A DNA stretch of 64,000 bases from positions 3,038,001 to 3,102,000 of the forward strand of contig OZ241871.1 in the NCBI GenBank assembly GCA_965202955.1. Direction: 5' to 3'. Positions 27,258-37,979 of the stretch are shown here, one piece after another; position 1 is the stretch's first letter; each line of letters opens with the position of its first letter. The DNA is from Bin5 sp034422415. GTDB taxonomy: Bacteria; Chloroflexota; Anaerolineae; Caldilineales; Caldilineaceae. A model generated the notes under the pieces. That model did no database searches. It saw nothing but the letters and a program-made list of their open reading frames with translations, and had not been told where the DNA came from. A program made the translations under genes and the position numbers.

Positions 27258-28198
27258 ATGGCAGATACGATAGGGAGTTTCGCAGGGCAGGACATCCTCA
27301 GTGTCGATCAGTTTGATCGCGCCGCTTTGAATGCGATCTTCGGGGTCGCGCACGAAATGCGAGTCTTGGTCGAGCGGTTCGGCGGCGCGGAGCTGCTGCA
27401 GGGCAAGATACTGGCAAACCTTTTTTATGAACCGTCAACGCGGACAAGCTCCAGCTTTACGGCAGCCATGCAACGCCTCGGCGGCCAGGTAATCCCGATC
27501 ACAACGTCCAGTACAGCTCGGTTAGCAAGGGCGAGAGCCTGCCGGACACGGTGCGCACACTCGAATGTTACGCCGACGTAATCGTAATCCGCCATCCCGA
27601 AGTGGGCGCCGCGGCCACGGCCGCTTACTATGCCGACAAGCCGGTCATCAACGCCGGTGACGGCATCGGCGAGCATCCGACGCAGGCCCTTCTCGATCTC
27701 TTCACAGTGCAGGAGGAGTTGCAGCGGATCGACGGCCTGACGGTCGTGATGGTCGGCGACCTGCGCTACGGCCGCACTGTCCACAGTCTGACCAAACTTC
27801 TGCTCAACTACGATGTCACTTTCGTCTTCGTCAGCCCGGATATTCTGCGGCTGCCGGCCGATCTTATCGAGGCGGTTGAGGCTTCCGGACACTCCTGCCG
27901 CCAGGTGCAGGATCTGAATTCGGTCATCGGCGAGGCGGACGTGCTCTACATGACGCGTGTACAGAGGGAGCGGTTCACCGATCTGGCCGAATATGACAGG
28001 GTCAAGGATTACTTTGTTGTCGACCAGGAGCTGATGGCGCGGGCCAGAAGAGAGATGATCATCATGCATCCGCTGCCGCGCGTAGGCGAAATCAGCTACG
28101 CCATGGATGACGATCCCCGCGCCGCCTACTTTCGCCAGATGCGCAACGGTATGTATATTCGAATGGCCCTGCTCGCTGCGCTCCTGGGCAAAGCGTAA
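27258..28198 (+). pseudogene. pyrB: Aspartate carbamoyltransferase, interrupted by a single-base frameshift
   Basis: The catalytic chain of aspartate transcarbamoylase in two frames. Frame one, from ATG 27258 after AGGGGAAAGG, covers the carbamoyl-phosphate motif YEPSTRTSSSF and stops matching after GGQVIPI. Frame two continues with NVQYSSVSKGESLPDTVRTLECYADVIVIRHP and runs to the stop at 28198, with HPTQALLDLFT, MVGDLRYGRTVHS and MHPLPRVGEI. One missing base near 27500 (in ATCACAACG) explains the break. Everything else is conserved and CAD-like, so a sequencing or assembly error is as likely as a real mutation. Adjacent to pyrC. Confidence 0.9.
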
Positions 28199-28337
28199 CG
28201 CTCGCCCAAAGTGTGGCTACGCGAGAAGAACGCTGCGCTGTGCCCGCCCAAATCCCATATTCTGCTTTGGAAGCGGTGCATTTCTCTTCGGATTGCCGCC
28301 CGCGAACCACAGACTCTTCCAAAAATCGGCCACAGTT

Positions 28338-28366
28338 CTTGACGTCATGGGAGCTCTCCTCTATAA
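28338..28366 (+). promoter_or_regulatory. Promoter of fabF
   Basis: TTGACG (28338-28343), 17 bases, then a perfect TATAAT (28361-28366). The fabF leader would be about 148 bases. Apart from this, 28199-28520 holds no gene I can see. Confidence 0.8.
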
Positions 28367-28520
28367 TTTTCGGAATTCTGCCCGCAAGACGATCGCAGGA
28401 AGTCCAGCCGGCGCCTGAGGCGTTTGCACCGACTGTGTTCTGCGTCCCCGATTCGTGCCGCTGCCTAAAATCTGTATCTTCGCAACAGAGACGCGATTTG
28501 GATGGAGAAGGAAGGATCGT

Positions 28521-29750
28521 ATGAAACGGATTGTGATCACAGGCATGGGCGCGATCACACCCATTGGCAATGACCCCTGCACCTTCTGGCAGAACCTCCT
28601 CATCGGTAAGTCCGGCGCCGGTCCACTAACTCTGTTCGACGCCGGCGAAATGCCGTACAATATCGCCTGCGAGGTGAAGGAGTTCGACGCCCGGCAGTAC
28701 ATGGACCGAAAGGTCATACGCCGCACGGCCCGTGCGACGCAGTTTGCCGTCGCTTCCACAGTCCAGGCCCTGTCCGACGCCGGGTTGGAGATCAACGAGG
28801 AGAACCGGGATGAGGTCGGCGTCATGATGGCGACCGGCGGCGGCGGCATCATAGAGATCGAGTTCGCCACCGAAAAACTGGTGCAGAAGTCATGGAAGAC
28901 TGTCGGGCCGTTTGTCGTTCCGAGCGCCATGGCGAACGCAGCCAGCTGCGTCGTATCGATGGCAGTCGGGGCACGCGGGCCGGTGATGACCAGCGCGGCG
29001 GCATGTGCCAGCGGCCATTACTCGATCCTGGAGGCCTATCACTTTTTGCAGAGAGGCGAAGCTGACGTCATGATTGCCGGCGGCACCGAGTCGGCCGTAT
29101 CCATGTTAACTTTTGCCGCCTTCGGCAACATGGGTCCGCTATCGAAGGATACCCACATACCGGAGAAGGCCTGCCGTCCCTTCTCCATCGATCGCAACGG
29201 GTTTGTCAGCGGTGAGGGGGCGGTCACGATGATCATGGAGACCGAGGAGCATGCCAAGGCACGCGGCGCCGAGATTTACGCCGAGGTGCTTGGCGGCGCG
29301 CTGACCGGCGACGCCTATCACCTGACCGCGCCGGACCCCAGCGCGGACGGCGCCAGCCGCGCCATCCGCAAGGCGCTGCACTATTCCGACGTCGCCCCCG
29401 AGGATGTCGACGTCATTCTGGCCCACGGCACCGGCACCGAACTGAATGACGAGGTCGAGGCCCTTGCCATCCGGCAGGTCTTCGGTCAGCCAACGCCGAA
29501 GACGACCAGCATCAAGTGCATGGTCGGCCATGCGCTGGGGGCTGCCGGGGCCGAATCGGCGCTCGCCGCGGTTATGGCCATCCGCGAGAATAGGATCCCG
29601 CCGACGATCAACTACACTGAAGACCCGGCGTTGGGCGTCGATGTCGTCGGCAACGCGTCTCTCTCCTATCCCGTGCACCGCGCGATCGTCAACGCCTTCG
29701 GTTTCGGCGGACAGAACGTCGTGGCCGTCTTCGGCGAGTATGACGGCTGA
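28521..29750 (+). CDS. fabF: Beta-ketoacyl-ACP synthase II
   Basis: A 409-residue condensing enzyme of fatty acid elongation. The Cys-His-His triad is visible: C162 in TSAAACASGH, H302 in ILAHGTGTELND and H337 in MVGHALGAAGAES. The start MKRIVITGMGAITPIG is typical of FabF. ATG at 28521 follows GAAGGAAGG. It is a single gene here, without acpP or fabG beside it. Confidence 0.94.
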   Translation: MKRIVITGMGAITPIGNDPCTFWQNLLIGKSGAGPLTLFDAGEMPYNIACEVKEFDARQYMDRKVIRRTARATQFAVASTVQALSDAGLEINEENRDEVGVMMATGGGGIIEIEFATEKLVQKSWKTVGPFVVPSAMANAASCVVSMAVGARGPVMTSAAACASGHYSILEAYHFLQRGEADVMIAGGTESAVSMLTFAAFGNMGPLSKDTHIPEKACRPFSIDRNGFVSGEGAVTMIMETEEHAKARGAEIYAEVLGGALTGDAYHLTAPDPSADGASRAIRKALHYSDVAPEDVDVILAHGTGTELNDEVEALAIRQVFGQPTPKTTSIKCMVGHALGAAGAESALAAVMAIRENRIPPTINYTEDPALGVDVVGNASLSYPVHRAIVNAFGFGGQNVVAVFGEYDG

Positions 29751-29837
29751 AAGAGCACGGCAACGAAACGCCGAGAGCATGAACATACGATCCAACGCCC
29801 GGCTCAGCTGTCCTTCCTGCACCAGGCCGGCCCGGTT

Positions 29838-30242
29838 CTAGAAAATTACTCCGATGCGGTTCAGACCGGCCAGCACCAAGAGCCCCGTGACGACAAAAGT
29901 CAGCGCGCCGTTCCGGAGCCGTACAGCCTCATCCGCTCTCTTGGTCCAAACCCAGCCCGCGTGTAGTAGAACGATGGCAAGAAGCATCGTAATCGGATGT
30001 TCAATCGTGCGCGCGGCGTTGGCTCCTACGATGCCCATGCTCGCGCCCACGCCCCACAGAATCAATCCAAGCAGCAACTGAATGTCCACGACAATGATGG
30101 CTGCCGTGCCGACGCCTTGCGCCAGCCGGTTCCACGTCCGGCCGCGTAGCCAGTTGACCAGAAAGAAAGCTACCGCTGCAGTCAGTGCCAGCGAAGTAAG
30201 ATAGTGCCATCCGTCATGGGCCGCGGTCATGAAATTGTACAT
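29838..30242 (-). CDS. Small four-helix membrane protein of unknown function
   Basis: A 134-residue membrane protein with four predicted transmembrane helices. It begins MYNFMTAAHDGWHYLTSLAL and contains RTIEHPITMLLAIVLLHAGWVW. Histidines inside or near helices (AAHDGWHY, IEHP, LLHAGW) give it a heme-binding cytochrome-like look, which I cannot confirm. ATG at 30242 is preferred to an in-frame start 63 bases upstream because it directly precedes the first helix and follows GAGG. Confidence 0.65.
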   Translation of the reverse strand: MYNFMTAAHDGWHYLTSLALTAAVAFFLVNWLRGRTWNRLAQGVGTAAIIVVDIQLLLGLILWGVGASMGIVGANAARTIEHPITMLLAIVLLHAGWVWTKRADEAVRLRNGALTFVVTGLLVLAGLNRIGVIF

Positions 30243-30515
30243 TTGAATTCGGTCCTCTTTGCCTGTCCAGAAATCTTCGTTACGGGCGCCCTTCCCCTGC
30301 GCCACCTTGGATATTATCCCACGCGCCGCGGCATAACGGTATTCAGCAATCCAAAAATTATGAATTCGGCGCGCTTCTGGTAAACTGCACCACGATTGAG
30401 CGTCCGTCTGAGGCGCGCAGGAGAAGCAGGTCAGTCATTCGAAAGGGCTGGCCGTTCGCGATCAAATTGGGCGGCGGCAACGCAGAACACATCAATGGCG
30501 CAGCGCCGAACATCG

Positions 30516-31313
30516 ATGAAACTTCAGGGTCAGGTAGCGATCATCACCGGCGGCGGGCGGGGAATCGGCGCGGCCGCCGGCCGCGTGCTGGCCGAGGCCG
30601 GCGCGAACGTCGTCCTCAGCGCGCGCAGCGAAGATCAGATCGAAGCCGTGGCCGGCGGGATTCGCAAGAGCGGCGCGCGCGCCATCGCAGTGCCCTGCGA
30701 CGTCTCCAACGCCGAGCAGATCGAGGAGGTCGTCGAAGCGGCGCTGACGCAGTTCGATCGCGTCGACATCCTGGTGAATAACGCCGCCGTCGTCTGGCCG
30801 GTCGACCATGTCTTTGAGGCTGATCCCGAGGAATGGGCCTACAATATCCATTGCAATCTGGTCGGCCCTTTCCAGATGGCCCGCAACGTGCTTCCCGTGA
30901 TGCTCGACCAGGGCTACGGCCGCATTGTCAACGTTTCCAGCGGCGCAGGTCAGAATCCATCGCCCGGCTGGAGCGCCTACTGCGCGTCGAAGGCGGGGCT
31001 CAATATGCTCACACGTTGCCTTGCCGCGGAGTTGCAGGCCGAGCGGATAAGCGGCGTAACTGTCAACGCGCTTTCTCCCGGCATGGTCGACACTGAAATG
31101 CAGGCCGACATTCGCAGCGTTGACACGCACGGCTCCAGTCTGGATTTCAGCCGTTTCCATGAGGCCCACCGTCAGGGCGAACTTCTGACACCGGAGTCGG
31201 CCGCGCGCCTGATCTACTGGCTGGTCGGTCCTTGGAGCCGGGACTGTTCCGGCCAAATCTTCAGCCGCGCAGACGCGCGTTGGGTTGCAGAAGTAGAGAA
31301 AGACCTGGCATAA
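30516..31313 (+). CDS. Short-chain dehydrogenase/reductase
   Basis: A 265-residue classical SDR. Cofactor motif TGGGRGIG lies at residues 11-18, NNA at 88-90, the catalytic serine in NVSSG (138-142) and Y155-x3-K159 in YCASK. It uses NAD(P)H; R37 after VVLSA favours NADP. No strong ribosome site precedes ATG 30516; an in-frame ATG at 30495 is possible. It is followed by icd after 38 bases. Substrate unknown. Confidence 0.88.
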   Translation: MKLQGQVAIITGGGRGIGAAAGRVLAEAGANVVLSARSEDQIEAVAGGIRKSGARAIAVPCDVSNAEQIEEVVEAALTQFDRVDILVNNAAVVWPVDHVFEADPEEWAYNIHCNLVGPFQMARNVLPVMLDQGYGRIVNVSSGAGQNPSPGWSAYCASKAGLNMLTRCLAAELQAERISGVTVNALSPGMVDTEMQADIRSVDTHGSSLDFSRFHEAHRQGELLTPESAARLIYWLVGPWSRDCSGQIFSRADARWVAEVEKDLA

Positions 31314-31351
31314 CAACAGTTTCACTTATTCCATAGGGAGGCGAAACAGCG

Positions 31352-32617
<1,266 letters not shown>

Positions 32618-32643
32618 TGTTGCAGGTGGCAGTAGAGGGAACA

Positions 32644-32680
32644 GGGGGTGGCCCGTGCCTAGTGCGAGAGCCACCCCCTT
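32644..32680 (+). terminator. Terminator of icd
   Basis: A perfect 9-bp stem, GGGGGTGGC with GCCACCCCC, around a 17-base loop begins 27 bases after the icd stop and is followed by two T residues; strong stem, weak U-tract. Confidence 0.6.
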
Positions 32681-33060
32681 CGCGTCGCTTCCCGGACAGT
32701 CCGCGGCCCGCGTCTCATTTCCTTACTGCGCGAATCGTTCAGACATGGAGTTCATTTGGCCCGATTGCGTCTAATGCTTCGATTCTCCCGGCCACCCTAT
32801 CTTCACGACAGAGATTGTGGCTGGTCACTCAGTTGGCAACTTGAGCAGTCGGCTCATCCAAAAGGCAAAGAAGTTCGGATGCCGTCCAGCCATTTTGCTC
32901 CGACGGGACTTCCGGGAGCGTCAAGCGGGATTCGCAAGGGCCGTATAAGGCGTTCTCCCACCTCGCCAGCAGAGTTTGTCCTGCTACCGTTTTCGGCAAC
33001 AGTTGATGTGGCCTACTCGACCTAGCGGCAGTCGGCCGCACGATTTTTCCCTGCTATAAA
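32681..33060. other. Intergenic stretch before sdh, no gene seen
   Basis: About 380 bases with no frame of coding character and no recognised RNA. The sdh promoter begins at its end. Confidence 0.5.
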
Positions 33061-33089
33061 TTGACAGGATCACGGGTCAAGATTATGAT
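33061..33089 (+). promoter_or_regulatory. Promoter of sdhCDAB
   Basis: A perfect TTGACA (33061-33066), 17 bases, then TATGAT (33084-33089). The leader before sdhC would be about 85 bases and contains AAAGGAGG just before the start. Confidence 0.8.
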
Positions 33090-33179
33090 TCGAATACAGA
33101 TTCCTGTTCACCAGGTAAGAGAGTACTGATCGCAACTCCAGTCGCCATTTCGCGCGCGGCGAAAAGGAGGTCCCAGCCT

Positions 33180-33566
33180 ATGGCTGCCCTGGCAGCATCG
33201 ATCTACCGAAGCATTTCCTACAAAGGGGCGGAGGGCCAGTGGGCCTGGATTCTGCACCGCGCCAGCGGGCTTGGCATCGTGCTCTTCCTTTATATGCACA
33301 TTGTCAGCATCTTTGTCGCCGCCATCGGGCCGGGGCCGTATGAATGGGTCCACAAGACCCTGTACACCTCACCGCCGGCGAAGGTCCTCGAGGTCTTTCT
33401 GCTCTTCGGCGTCCTCTACCACGCCTTCAACGGCATGCGGATTATTATCATCGATTTTTTTCCGGCGTTGGGCAGGTACCAGCGGGCAATCGTGCGCATC
33501 GAGCTGGTGCTCGTAGTCGTTGTTCTTGTGCCGGCTGCCATCGTCACGCTGCGCGGCATGTTTTGA
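33180..33566 (+). CDS. sdhC: Succinate dehydrogenase cytochrome b subunit
   Basis: A 128-residue membrane anchor with three transmembrane helices. The signature HRASGLGIVLFLYMHI and a second conserved LYHAFNGMR give quinone-site and heme-ligand histidines typical of SdhC. It anchors SdhAB to the inner face of the membrane. ATG at 33180 follows AAAGGAGG. First gene of sdhCDAB. Confidence 0.92.
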   Translation: MAALAASIYRSISYKGAEGQWAWILHRASGLGIVLFLYMHIVSIFVAAIGPGPYEWVHKTLYTSPPAKVLEVFLLFGVLYHAFNGMRIIIIDFFPALGRYQRAIVRIELVLVVVVLVPAAIVTLRGMF

Positions 33567-33576
33567 GGAGCGGATA

Positions 33577-34008
33577 ATGGCTACATCTTCGAGTCGACCG
33601 ATCCAGGGGAAAATCCGCTACGGCGCGCCCAATCACGAGAGAAAAATATGGCTTTTCATGCGTCTGAGCGGGCTGGTGATGTTCATCACGGTTGTCTTCC
33701 ACCTGCTCTACATGCATATGGCCGTGGGCGTTGAGAACATTACGTTCGACAACATTGACGGGCGCTGGTCAGGTCCGGCCGGTGTATTCTGGCGACTGTT
33801 TGATGCTTCGCTGCTATTTCTCGGGATGGGGCACGGCATGAACGGCGTTCGTTTCTCGATCAACGACTACGTGCACAACAGGATTCTCAATTTCCTGCTC
33901 ACCGCCCTGGTCTACGGTCTCGGGCTGTTCCTGATTTTTCTCGGGAGCCTGGCCATCATCCTGGGCGCCGGCGGGCTGGGGCGGCTGTTCGAAAACCTGA
34001 TGGGCTAG
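33577..34008 (+). CDS. sdhD: Succinate dehydrogenase membrane anchor subunit
   Basis: A 143-residue protein with three hydrophobic helices. MRLSGLVMFITVVFHLLYMH and GMGHGMNGVRFSINDYV carry conserved histidines of the second Sdh anchor. It lies ten bases after sdhC and before sdhA, the usual order. ATG at 33577 follows GAGGAG. Confidence 0.9.
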   Translation: MATSSSRPIQGKIRYGAPNHERKIWLFMRLSGLVMFITVVFHLLYMHMAVGVENITFDNIDGRWSGPAGVFWRLFDASLLFLGMGHGMNGVRFSINDYVHNRILNFLLTALVYGLGLFLIFLGSLAIILGAGGLGRLFENLMG

Positions 34009-34045
34009 CGCAAAACGTTCTTCCCCTTCGCTACGTGAGGACGAG

Positions 34046-35779
34046 ATGATCCACACGCACAAGTTTGAAACGATCGTTGTCGGCGCCGGCGGCGCTGGTC
34101 TGATGGCGGCGCTCTATGCCGGGCAGGGTAGCGAAACGGCTGTCCTCACCAAGCTCTACCCCACCCGCAGCCATACCGGCACCGCGCAGGGCGGGATTGG
34201 AGCAGCCCTCGGCAACCTGGAGGAAGACCGCGCCGAGTGGCACACCTTCGACACGATCAAAGGAAGCGACTATCTCGCCGACCAGGACGCGGTTGACCTC
34301 ATGTGCCAAGAGGCGGTCGAGGTCATCTACGAACTCGAGCACATGGGCCTGCCCTTCGACCGTACCGCGGAAGGCAAGATCGCCCAGCGCCCGTTCGGCG
34401 GCCACACCAGCAATTTTGGCGAAAAACCGGTGCGCCGCGCCTGTCACGCCGCCGACCGCACCGGCCACATGATCCTGCAGACCCTCTATCAGCAGTGCAT
34501 CGCCCGCGATGTGCGCTTCTTCGATGAGTATCACGTTCTCGACCTGCTGCTCGCCGACGACGGACAGGCCACAGGCGTCGTCGCCTACGAGATCGACAGC
34601 GGCGACCTGCATGTTTTCCACGGCAAGGCGCTGATCTTCGCCACCGGCGGCTTTGGCCGCATGTGGGAGATTACGAGCAACGCGCACAGTCTCACCGGTG
34701 ACGGCCCCGCCATCGCCCTGCACAAGGGCATTCCGCTCGAGGACATGGAGTTCTTCCAGTTTCACCCCACCGGTATCTATAAGATGGGTATTCTCATCAC
34801 GGAAGGGGTGCGCGGCGAGGGCGGCATTCTGCGCAACCGCGAAGGCGAGCGGTTCATGGAGCGCTACGCGCCCAATTTGAAGGACCTCGCCAGCCGCGAC
34901 GTGGTCAGCCGCGCAATCTATCTTGAGGTCCGCGACAACAAGGGCATCGACGGCGCCCGCTACGTCCATCTGGACGCCACGCACCTCGGCCGCGAGGTGG
35001 TCGAGACGAAATTGGCCGACAGCGCCGAATTCTGCAAGACCTATCTCGGAATCGATCCCGCGGTTGAACCGATGCCTGTTCAGCCCACCGCACATTACGC
35101 CATGGGCGGCATTCCTACCAACGTCGACGGCGAAGTGCAACGCAACGCCCAGGGCGACACCGTTCCCGGCTTTTACGCGGCCGGCGAAGTGGCCTGCGTC
35201 AGTGTTCACGGCGCCAATCGCCTGGGCACCAACAGCCTGGTCGACCTCGTCGTATTCGGCAAGCGCGCGGGCAAAGCGGCGGCGAGCTACTGTCAACAGA
35301 ACGACTGGGCGGAACTTCCGTCGGAGACGTGGGAGCCAACGCAGGCGGCGCTGCAAAGCATTCTGGGCCATACCGGCAAGTACAATGTCGCCGACCTCCG
35401 CACGGAGATGCAGTCCCTGATGATGGACAACGTGGGTGTCTTTCGCACCGAGGAGGGCATAGAGGCCGCATTGACCCGTATACGCGAGCTGCAGGAGTGC
35501 TCGCGCGACATCACCGTCATGGACAAGGGCAAGCGCTTCAATACCGACATCCTTGAGGCGATTGAACTGCACAATCTGCTCGACCTGGCGGAGATTACCG
35601 CGGCCAGCGCGCTCGCCCGCCGCGAAAGTCGCGGCGCCCATAGCCGCGAAGATTTCAAAGAGCGCAACGATGAGGAGTGGCTCACCCACACCTACGCGTC
35701 GAAGACCGATGGAGAGATCAGCCTGGAATACGCGCCGGTGAACATCTCAATCCACCATCCGCAGGAGCGAACCTACTAA
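34046..35779 (+). CDS. sdhA: Succinate dehydrogenase flavoprotein subunit
   Basis: A 577-residue SdhA that oxidises succinate to fumarate. The FAD motif is VVGAGGAGLMAAL near residues 11-23, and covalent flavin attachment is expected at H43 in RSHTGTAQGG. Substrate-binding residues lie in FHPTGIY and the RGEGGILRNREGERFM region, and HGANRLGTNSLVDLVVFG closes the FAD fold. ATG at 34046 is preceded by GTGAGGACGAG. Confidence 0.97.
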   Translation: MIHTHKFETIVVGAGGAGLMAALYAGQGSETAVLTKLYPTRSHTGTAQGGIGAALGNLEEDRAEWHTFDTIKGSDYLADQDAVDLMCQEAVEVIYELEHMGLPFDRTAEGKIAQRPFGGHTSNFGEKPVRRACHAADRTGHMILQTLYQQCIARDVRFFDEYHVLDLLLADDGQATGVVAYEIDSGDLHVFHGKALIFATGGFGRMWEITSNAHSLTGDGPAIALHKGIPLEDMEFFQFHPTGIYKMGILITEGVRGEGGILRNREGERFMERYAPNLKDLASRDVVSRAIYLEVRDNKGIDGARYVHLDATHLGREVVETKLADSAEFCKTYLGIDPAVEPMPVQPTAHYAMGGIPTNVDGEVQRNAQGDTVPGFYAAGEVACVSVHGANRLGTNSLVDLVVFGKRAGKAAASYCQQNDWAELPSETWEPTQAALQSILGHTGKYNVADLRTEMQSLMMDNVGVFRTEEGIEAALTRIRELQECSRDITVMDKGKRFNTDILEAIELHNLLDLAEITAASALARRESRGAHSREDFKERNDEEWLTHTYASKTDGEISLEYAPVNISIHHPQERTY

Positions 35780-35780
35780 G

Positions 35781-36473
35781 ATGCGCATCAAAATGCGAAT
35801 TCTCAGATTCAACCCGGAGACCGATTCCAGTCCGTGGTGGGGAGAGTACTGGGTTGACGTGGAAGAGTCGGATCGCGTGCTGGACGCTCTGCACCAGGTC
35901 AAGTGGTATCAGGACGGCACGCTGACGCTGCGGCGTTCATGCGCCCACGGAATCTGCGGCAGCGACGCCATGGTGATCAACGGGCGCAACGCTTTGGCCT
36001 GTAAAGTGCTGATGCAGGATGTGGGCGACGTCTGCCAGGTCGAGCCTTTGCGCTCGATGCCGCTGATCAAGGACCTTGTGGTGGATATGGAGCCGTTTTT
36101 TGCCAAGTACCGGGCGGTGCTTCCCTATCTGATCAACGATCAGATTCCGGAATCGGGTGAGCGGGTGCAAAGCCAGGAAGCCCGCGCCCGTTTCGACGAT
36201 ACGACCAAGTGCATTCTGTGCGCGGCCTGTACGACCTCGTGCCCCAGCTTTTGGGCCAACGAGGACTACATCGGCCCGGCCGCGATCGTGCAGGCCCATC
36301 GCTTCATCTTCGACGACAGGGACACTGCGGCCGATCTGCGTCTGCGCGTGCTCAACGACGCCGACGGCGTCTGGCGCTGCCGCACCGTCTTCAACTGTGT
36401 TCAGGCCTGCCCGCGCGAGATCGACGTTACGCGGGCCATTGGCGAGGTCAAGCTGGCTTTGATGTCAGCGTAG
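35781..36473 (+). CDS. sdhB: Succinate dehydrogenase iron-sulfur subunit
   Basis: A 230-residue SdhB. The [2Fe-2S] site uses C54, C59, D62 and C74 (CAHGICGSD...LAC); Asp at the third position is common in bacterial SdhB. The [4Fe-4S] and [3Fe-4S] centres are in CILCAACTTSCP and CRTVFNCVQACP. It connects SdhA with the membrane quinone site. One base separates it from the sdhA stop. Confidence 0.96.
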   Translation: MRIKMRILRFNPETDSSPWWGEYWVDVEESDRVLDALHQVKWYQDGTLTLRRSCAHGICGSDAMVINGRNALACKVLMQDVGDVCQVEPLRSMPLIKDLVVDMEPFFAKYRAVLPYLINDQIPESGERVQSQEARARFDDTTKCILCAACTTSCPSFWANEDYIGPAAIVQAHRFIFDDRDTAADLRLRVLNDADGVWRCRTVFNCVQACPREIDVTRAIGEVKLALMSA

Positions 36474-36524
36474 GTTCTTGTCCGCCCGGACAACGAGCGT
36501 TCCAACTGCGTCCCGCGTCACAGT

Positions 36525-37436
36525 TCACTCCGGTCGTACTGTGTCCTGCAGCCACGACCGCAAACGTGTTGCCAGCCTCGGCTTCGGCGTCTCCGTCTCC
36601 ACTTCCACGCCCCTCAGCGCAAGCGCAAAGGCTTCACCGCTCTCGAAGCGCTCCGCGCGCGGCTTGGCGAGCGCCTTCAGAATGACCTGTTCCAACTCAG
36701 GCGAAACCCAGCCGAACTCCGAAGGCGGGGGCGGCTCCTGCTTGAGGTGCGCTTCCAAGACTTCCTCGCGCGAGCCGTAGAAGGGCCTGCGCCCCGCAAC
36801 CATCAGATAGAGCACAATGCCCAGGCTGTACAGATCGGCGCGTCCGTCCAGAGACTCCTCGCCCTCAATCTGTTCCGGGGCCAGAAAGGCCGGCGTCCCG
36901 TAGATGCCCTGCGCGTTGTCGGCCGGTTCATAGATGTTGTAGACGGTGCCAAAATCGAACAGGACCGCGCGTCCTGCCGGGCCCAGCAGAACATTGGAGG
37001 TCTTTACGTCGCGGTGGACATGGCCTGTGCCGTGGAGATAGTCCAGCGCTTCAGCGACCTGGCGGGCGATGTCGATCGCGGCCACCTCGCCGATCGCGTT
37101 TGCGCGCTGGAGGAACTGATCGAGCGTGCCTCCTTCGATCAGCTCCATCGCAATGAAGAGGCGGCCATTGGCCTCGCCGGTGTCGTGGACACGCAGTATC
37201 CCGGGATGGCGCAACTGGGCCATCGTGCGGTACTCCAACTGAAAGCATGAGCGCATATGGGGCTGGCTAGCCGCCATAGGATTCAGCACTTTCAGCGCCA
37301 CCCGTCGGCCCGTCAGGTCCTGCGCAAGGTAGACCATGGCAGTTGCACCCTGTCCCAAGGTGTCCAGAACGCGGTACCGGCCCACCTGTGAGGTCATGGG
37401 CAGCAGGTTGGCTTCGCCGTGTACGCCGTAGGACAT
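36525..37436 (-). CDS. Cytosolic Hanks-type Ser/Thr protein kinase
   Basis: A 303-residue kinase domain with almost nothing else. Gly-loop LGQGATAMVYLA, VALKVLN lysine, HRDVKTSN catalytic loop, DFGT and GTPAFLAPEQ activation segment are all intact, so it should be active. There is no transmembrane segment or sensor domain. It is convergent with sdhB and has its own promoter at 37.5 kb. Substrates unknown. Confidence 0.92.
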   Translation of the reverse strand: MSYGVHGEANLLPMTSQVGRYRVLDTLGQGATAMVYLAQDLTGRRVALKVLNPMAASQPHMRSCFQLEYRTMAQLRHPGILRVHDTGEANGRLFIAMELIEGGTLDQFLQRANAIGEVAAIDIARQVAEALDYLHGTGHVHRDVKTSNVLLGPAGRAVLFDFGTVYNIYEPADNAQGIYGTPAFLAPEQIEGEESLDGRADLYSLGIVLYLMVAGRRPFYGSREEVLEAHLKQEPPPPSEFGWVSPELEQVILKALAKPRAERFESGEAFALALRGVEVETETPKPRLATRLRSWLQDTVRPE

Positions 37437-37512
37437 GTCTGTTACTTATGTGGCAGGGAGAGGCTCAACACCTTTGGCTTGGGGAAATGCCATCCACGCA
37501 TTGCTGTTTCAC

Positions 37513-37541
37513 ATTATAGCCGATGGGCTGGTCAATGTAAA
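37513..37541 (-). promoter_or_regulatory. Promoter of the Ser/Thr kinase
   Basis: TTTACA (37541-37536), 17 bases, and a perfect TATAAT (37518-37513) on the minus strand. It overlaps the end of the VWA-protein remnant. Confidence 0.72.
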
Positions 37542-37813
37542 TTGTTATGGGATTTTCCAGCGTGGGGCGGACGCGGCCCCGCTCCTTCAGAGACCGTAGG
37601 GGCCTGCACCGGACCGAAGGGTTCCGCGACGGCCATGTCTGCGCTCGCGGCCCACTGGGCAATGTCCGATCGGTTGATGGCCGCGGCCATCGGGTTGGGG
37701 AAAAGGTCGGGCGTGCAGGCGAAGACGGGAACCCCAAATTCGGCCGAGGAGGCCGCCACATCGTGTGCGTAGCTTGGCGCGCCTTCATCATTCAGGGCCA
37801 GCAGAACGATCAT
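37532..37813 (-). pseudogene. C-terminal remnant of a VWA-domain protein
   Basis: Ninety-three codons beginning MIVLLALNDEGAPSYAHDVAAS and containing GVPVFACTPDLFPNPMAAAI and QWAAS. This is the last strand-helix part of a VWA-type protein often annotated next to MoxR ATPases; the N-terminal MIDAS part is absent. The coding match stops a few bases from the 68-bp repeat at 37826, so the gene was truncated there. The downstream 30 residues look non-coding. Confidence 0.6.
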
Positions 37814-37825
37814 CTGTACACCGGA

Positions 37826-37893
37826 GCCTGCCGACCCTGTCCCCGCGCTTGTCGGACTAACATAACGGGTGGTACAAACATCGGGGGCAGGTC
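37826..37893 (+). repeat. 68-bp palindromic repeat, copy 1
   Basis: A 68-base unit from GCCTGCCGACCC to GGGGGCAGGTC. Its ends are imperfect inverted repeats (GACCCTGTCCCCG versus GACCTGCCCCCG on the other strand), so the unit folds into a long hairpin. Copy 2 at 41134-41201 differs at one base, same orientation. Confidence 0.85.
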
Positions 37894-37979
37894 AACCCTA
37901 TAGATTTTTTCCACTCAATTCTCGATGTGCTAATATAATATGATTAAATCTACGTCAGCCTACCAAAAGGAGACAGTTA

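Noticed and set aside
26084..28198. Possible fused CAD-like protein from pyrC and pyrB
   Set aside because: pyrC has its own stop at 27232 and pyrB its own ribosome site and ATG at 27258; they are CAD-like in sequence but separate genes.
32829..33041. A 70-codon minus-strand frame between icd and sdhC
   Set aside because: No motif or ribosome site, and it crosses the region just before the sdh promoter; judged non-coding.
34031..35689. A 552-codon minus-strand frame across sdhA
   Set aside because: Antisense shadow of sdhA; no family features, and sdhA sits in a perfect sdhCDAB order.
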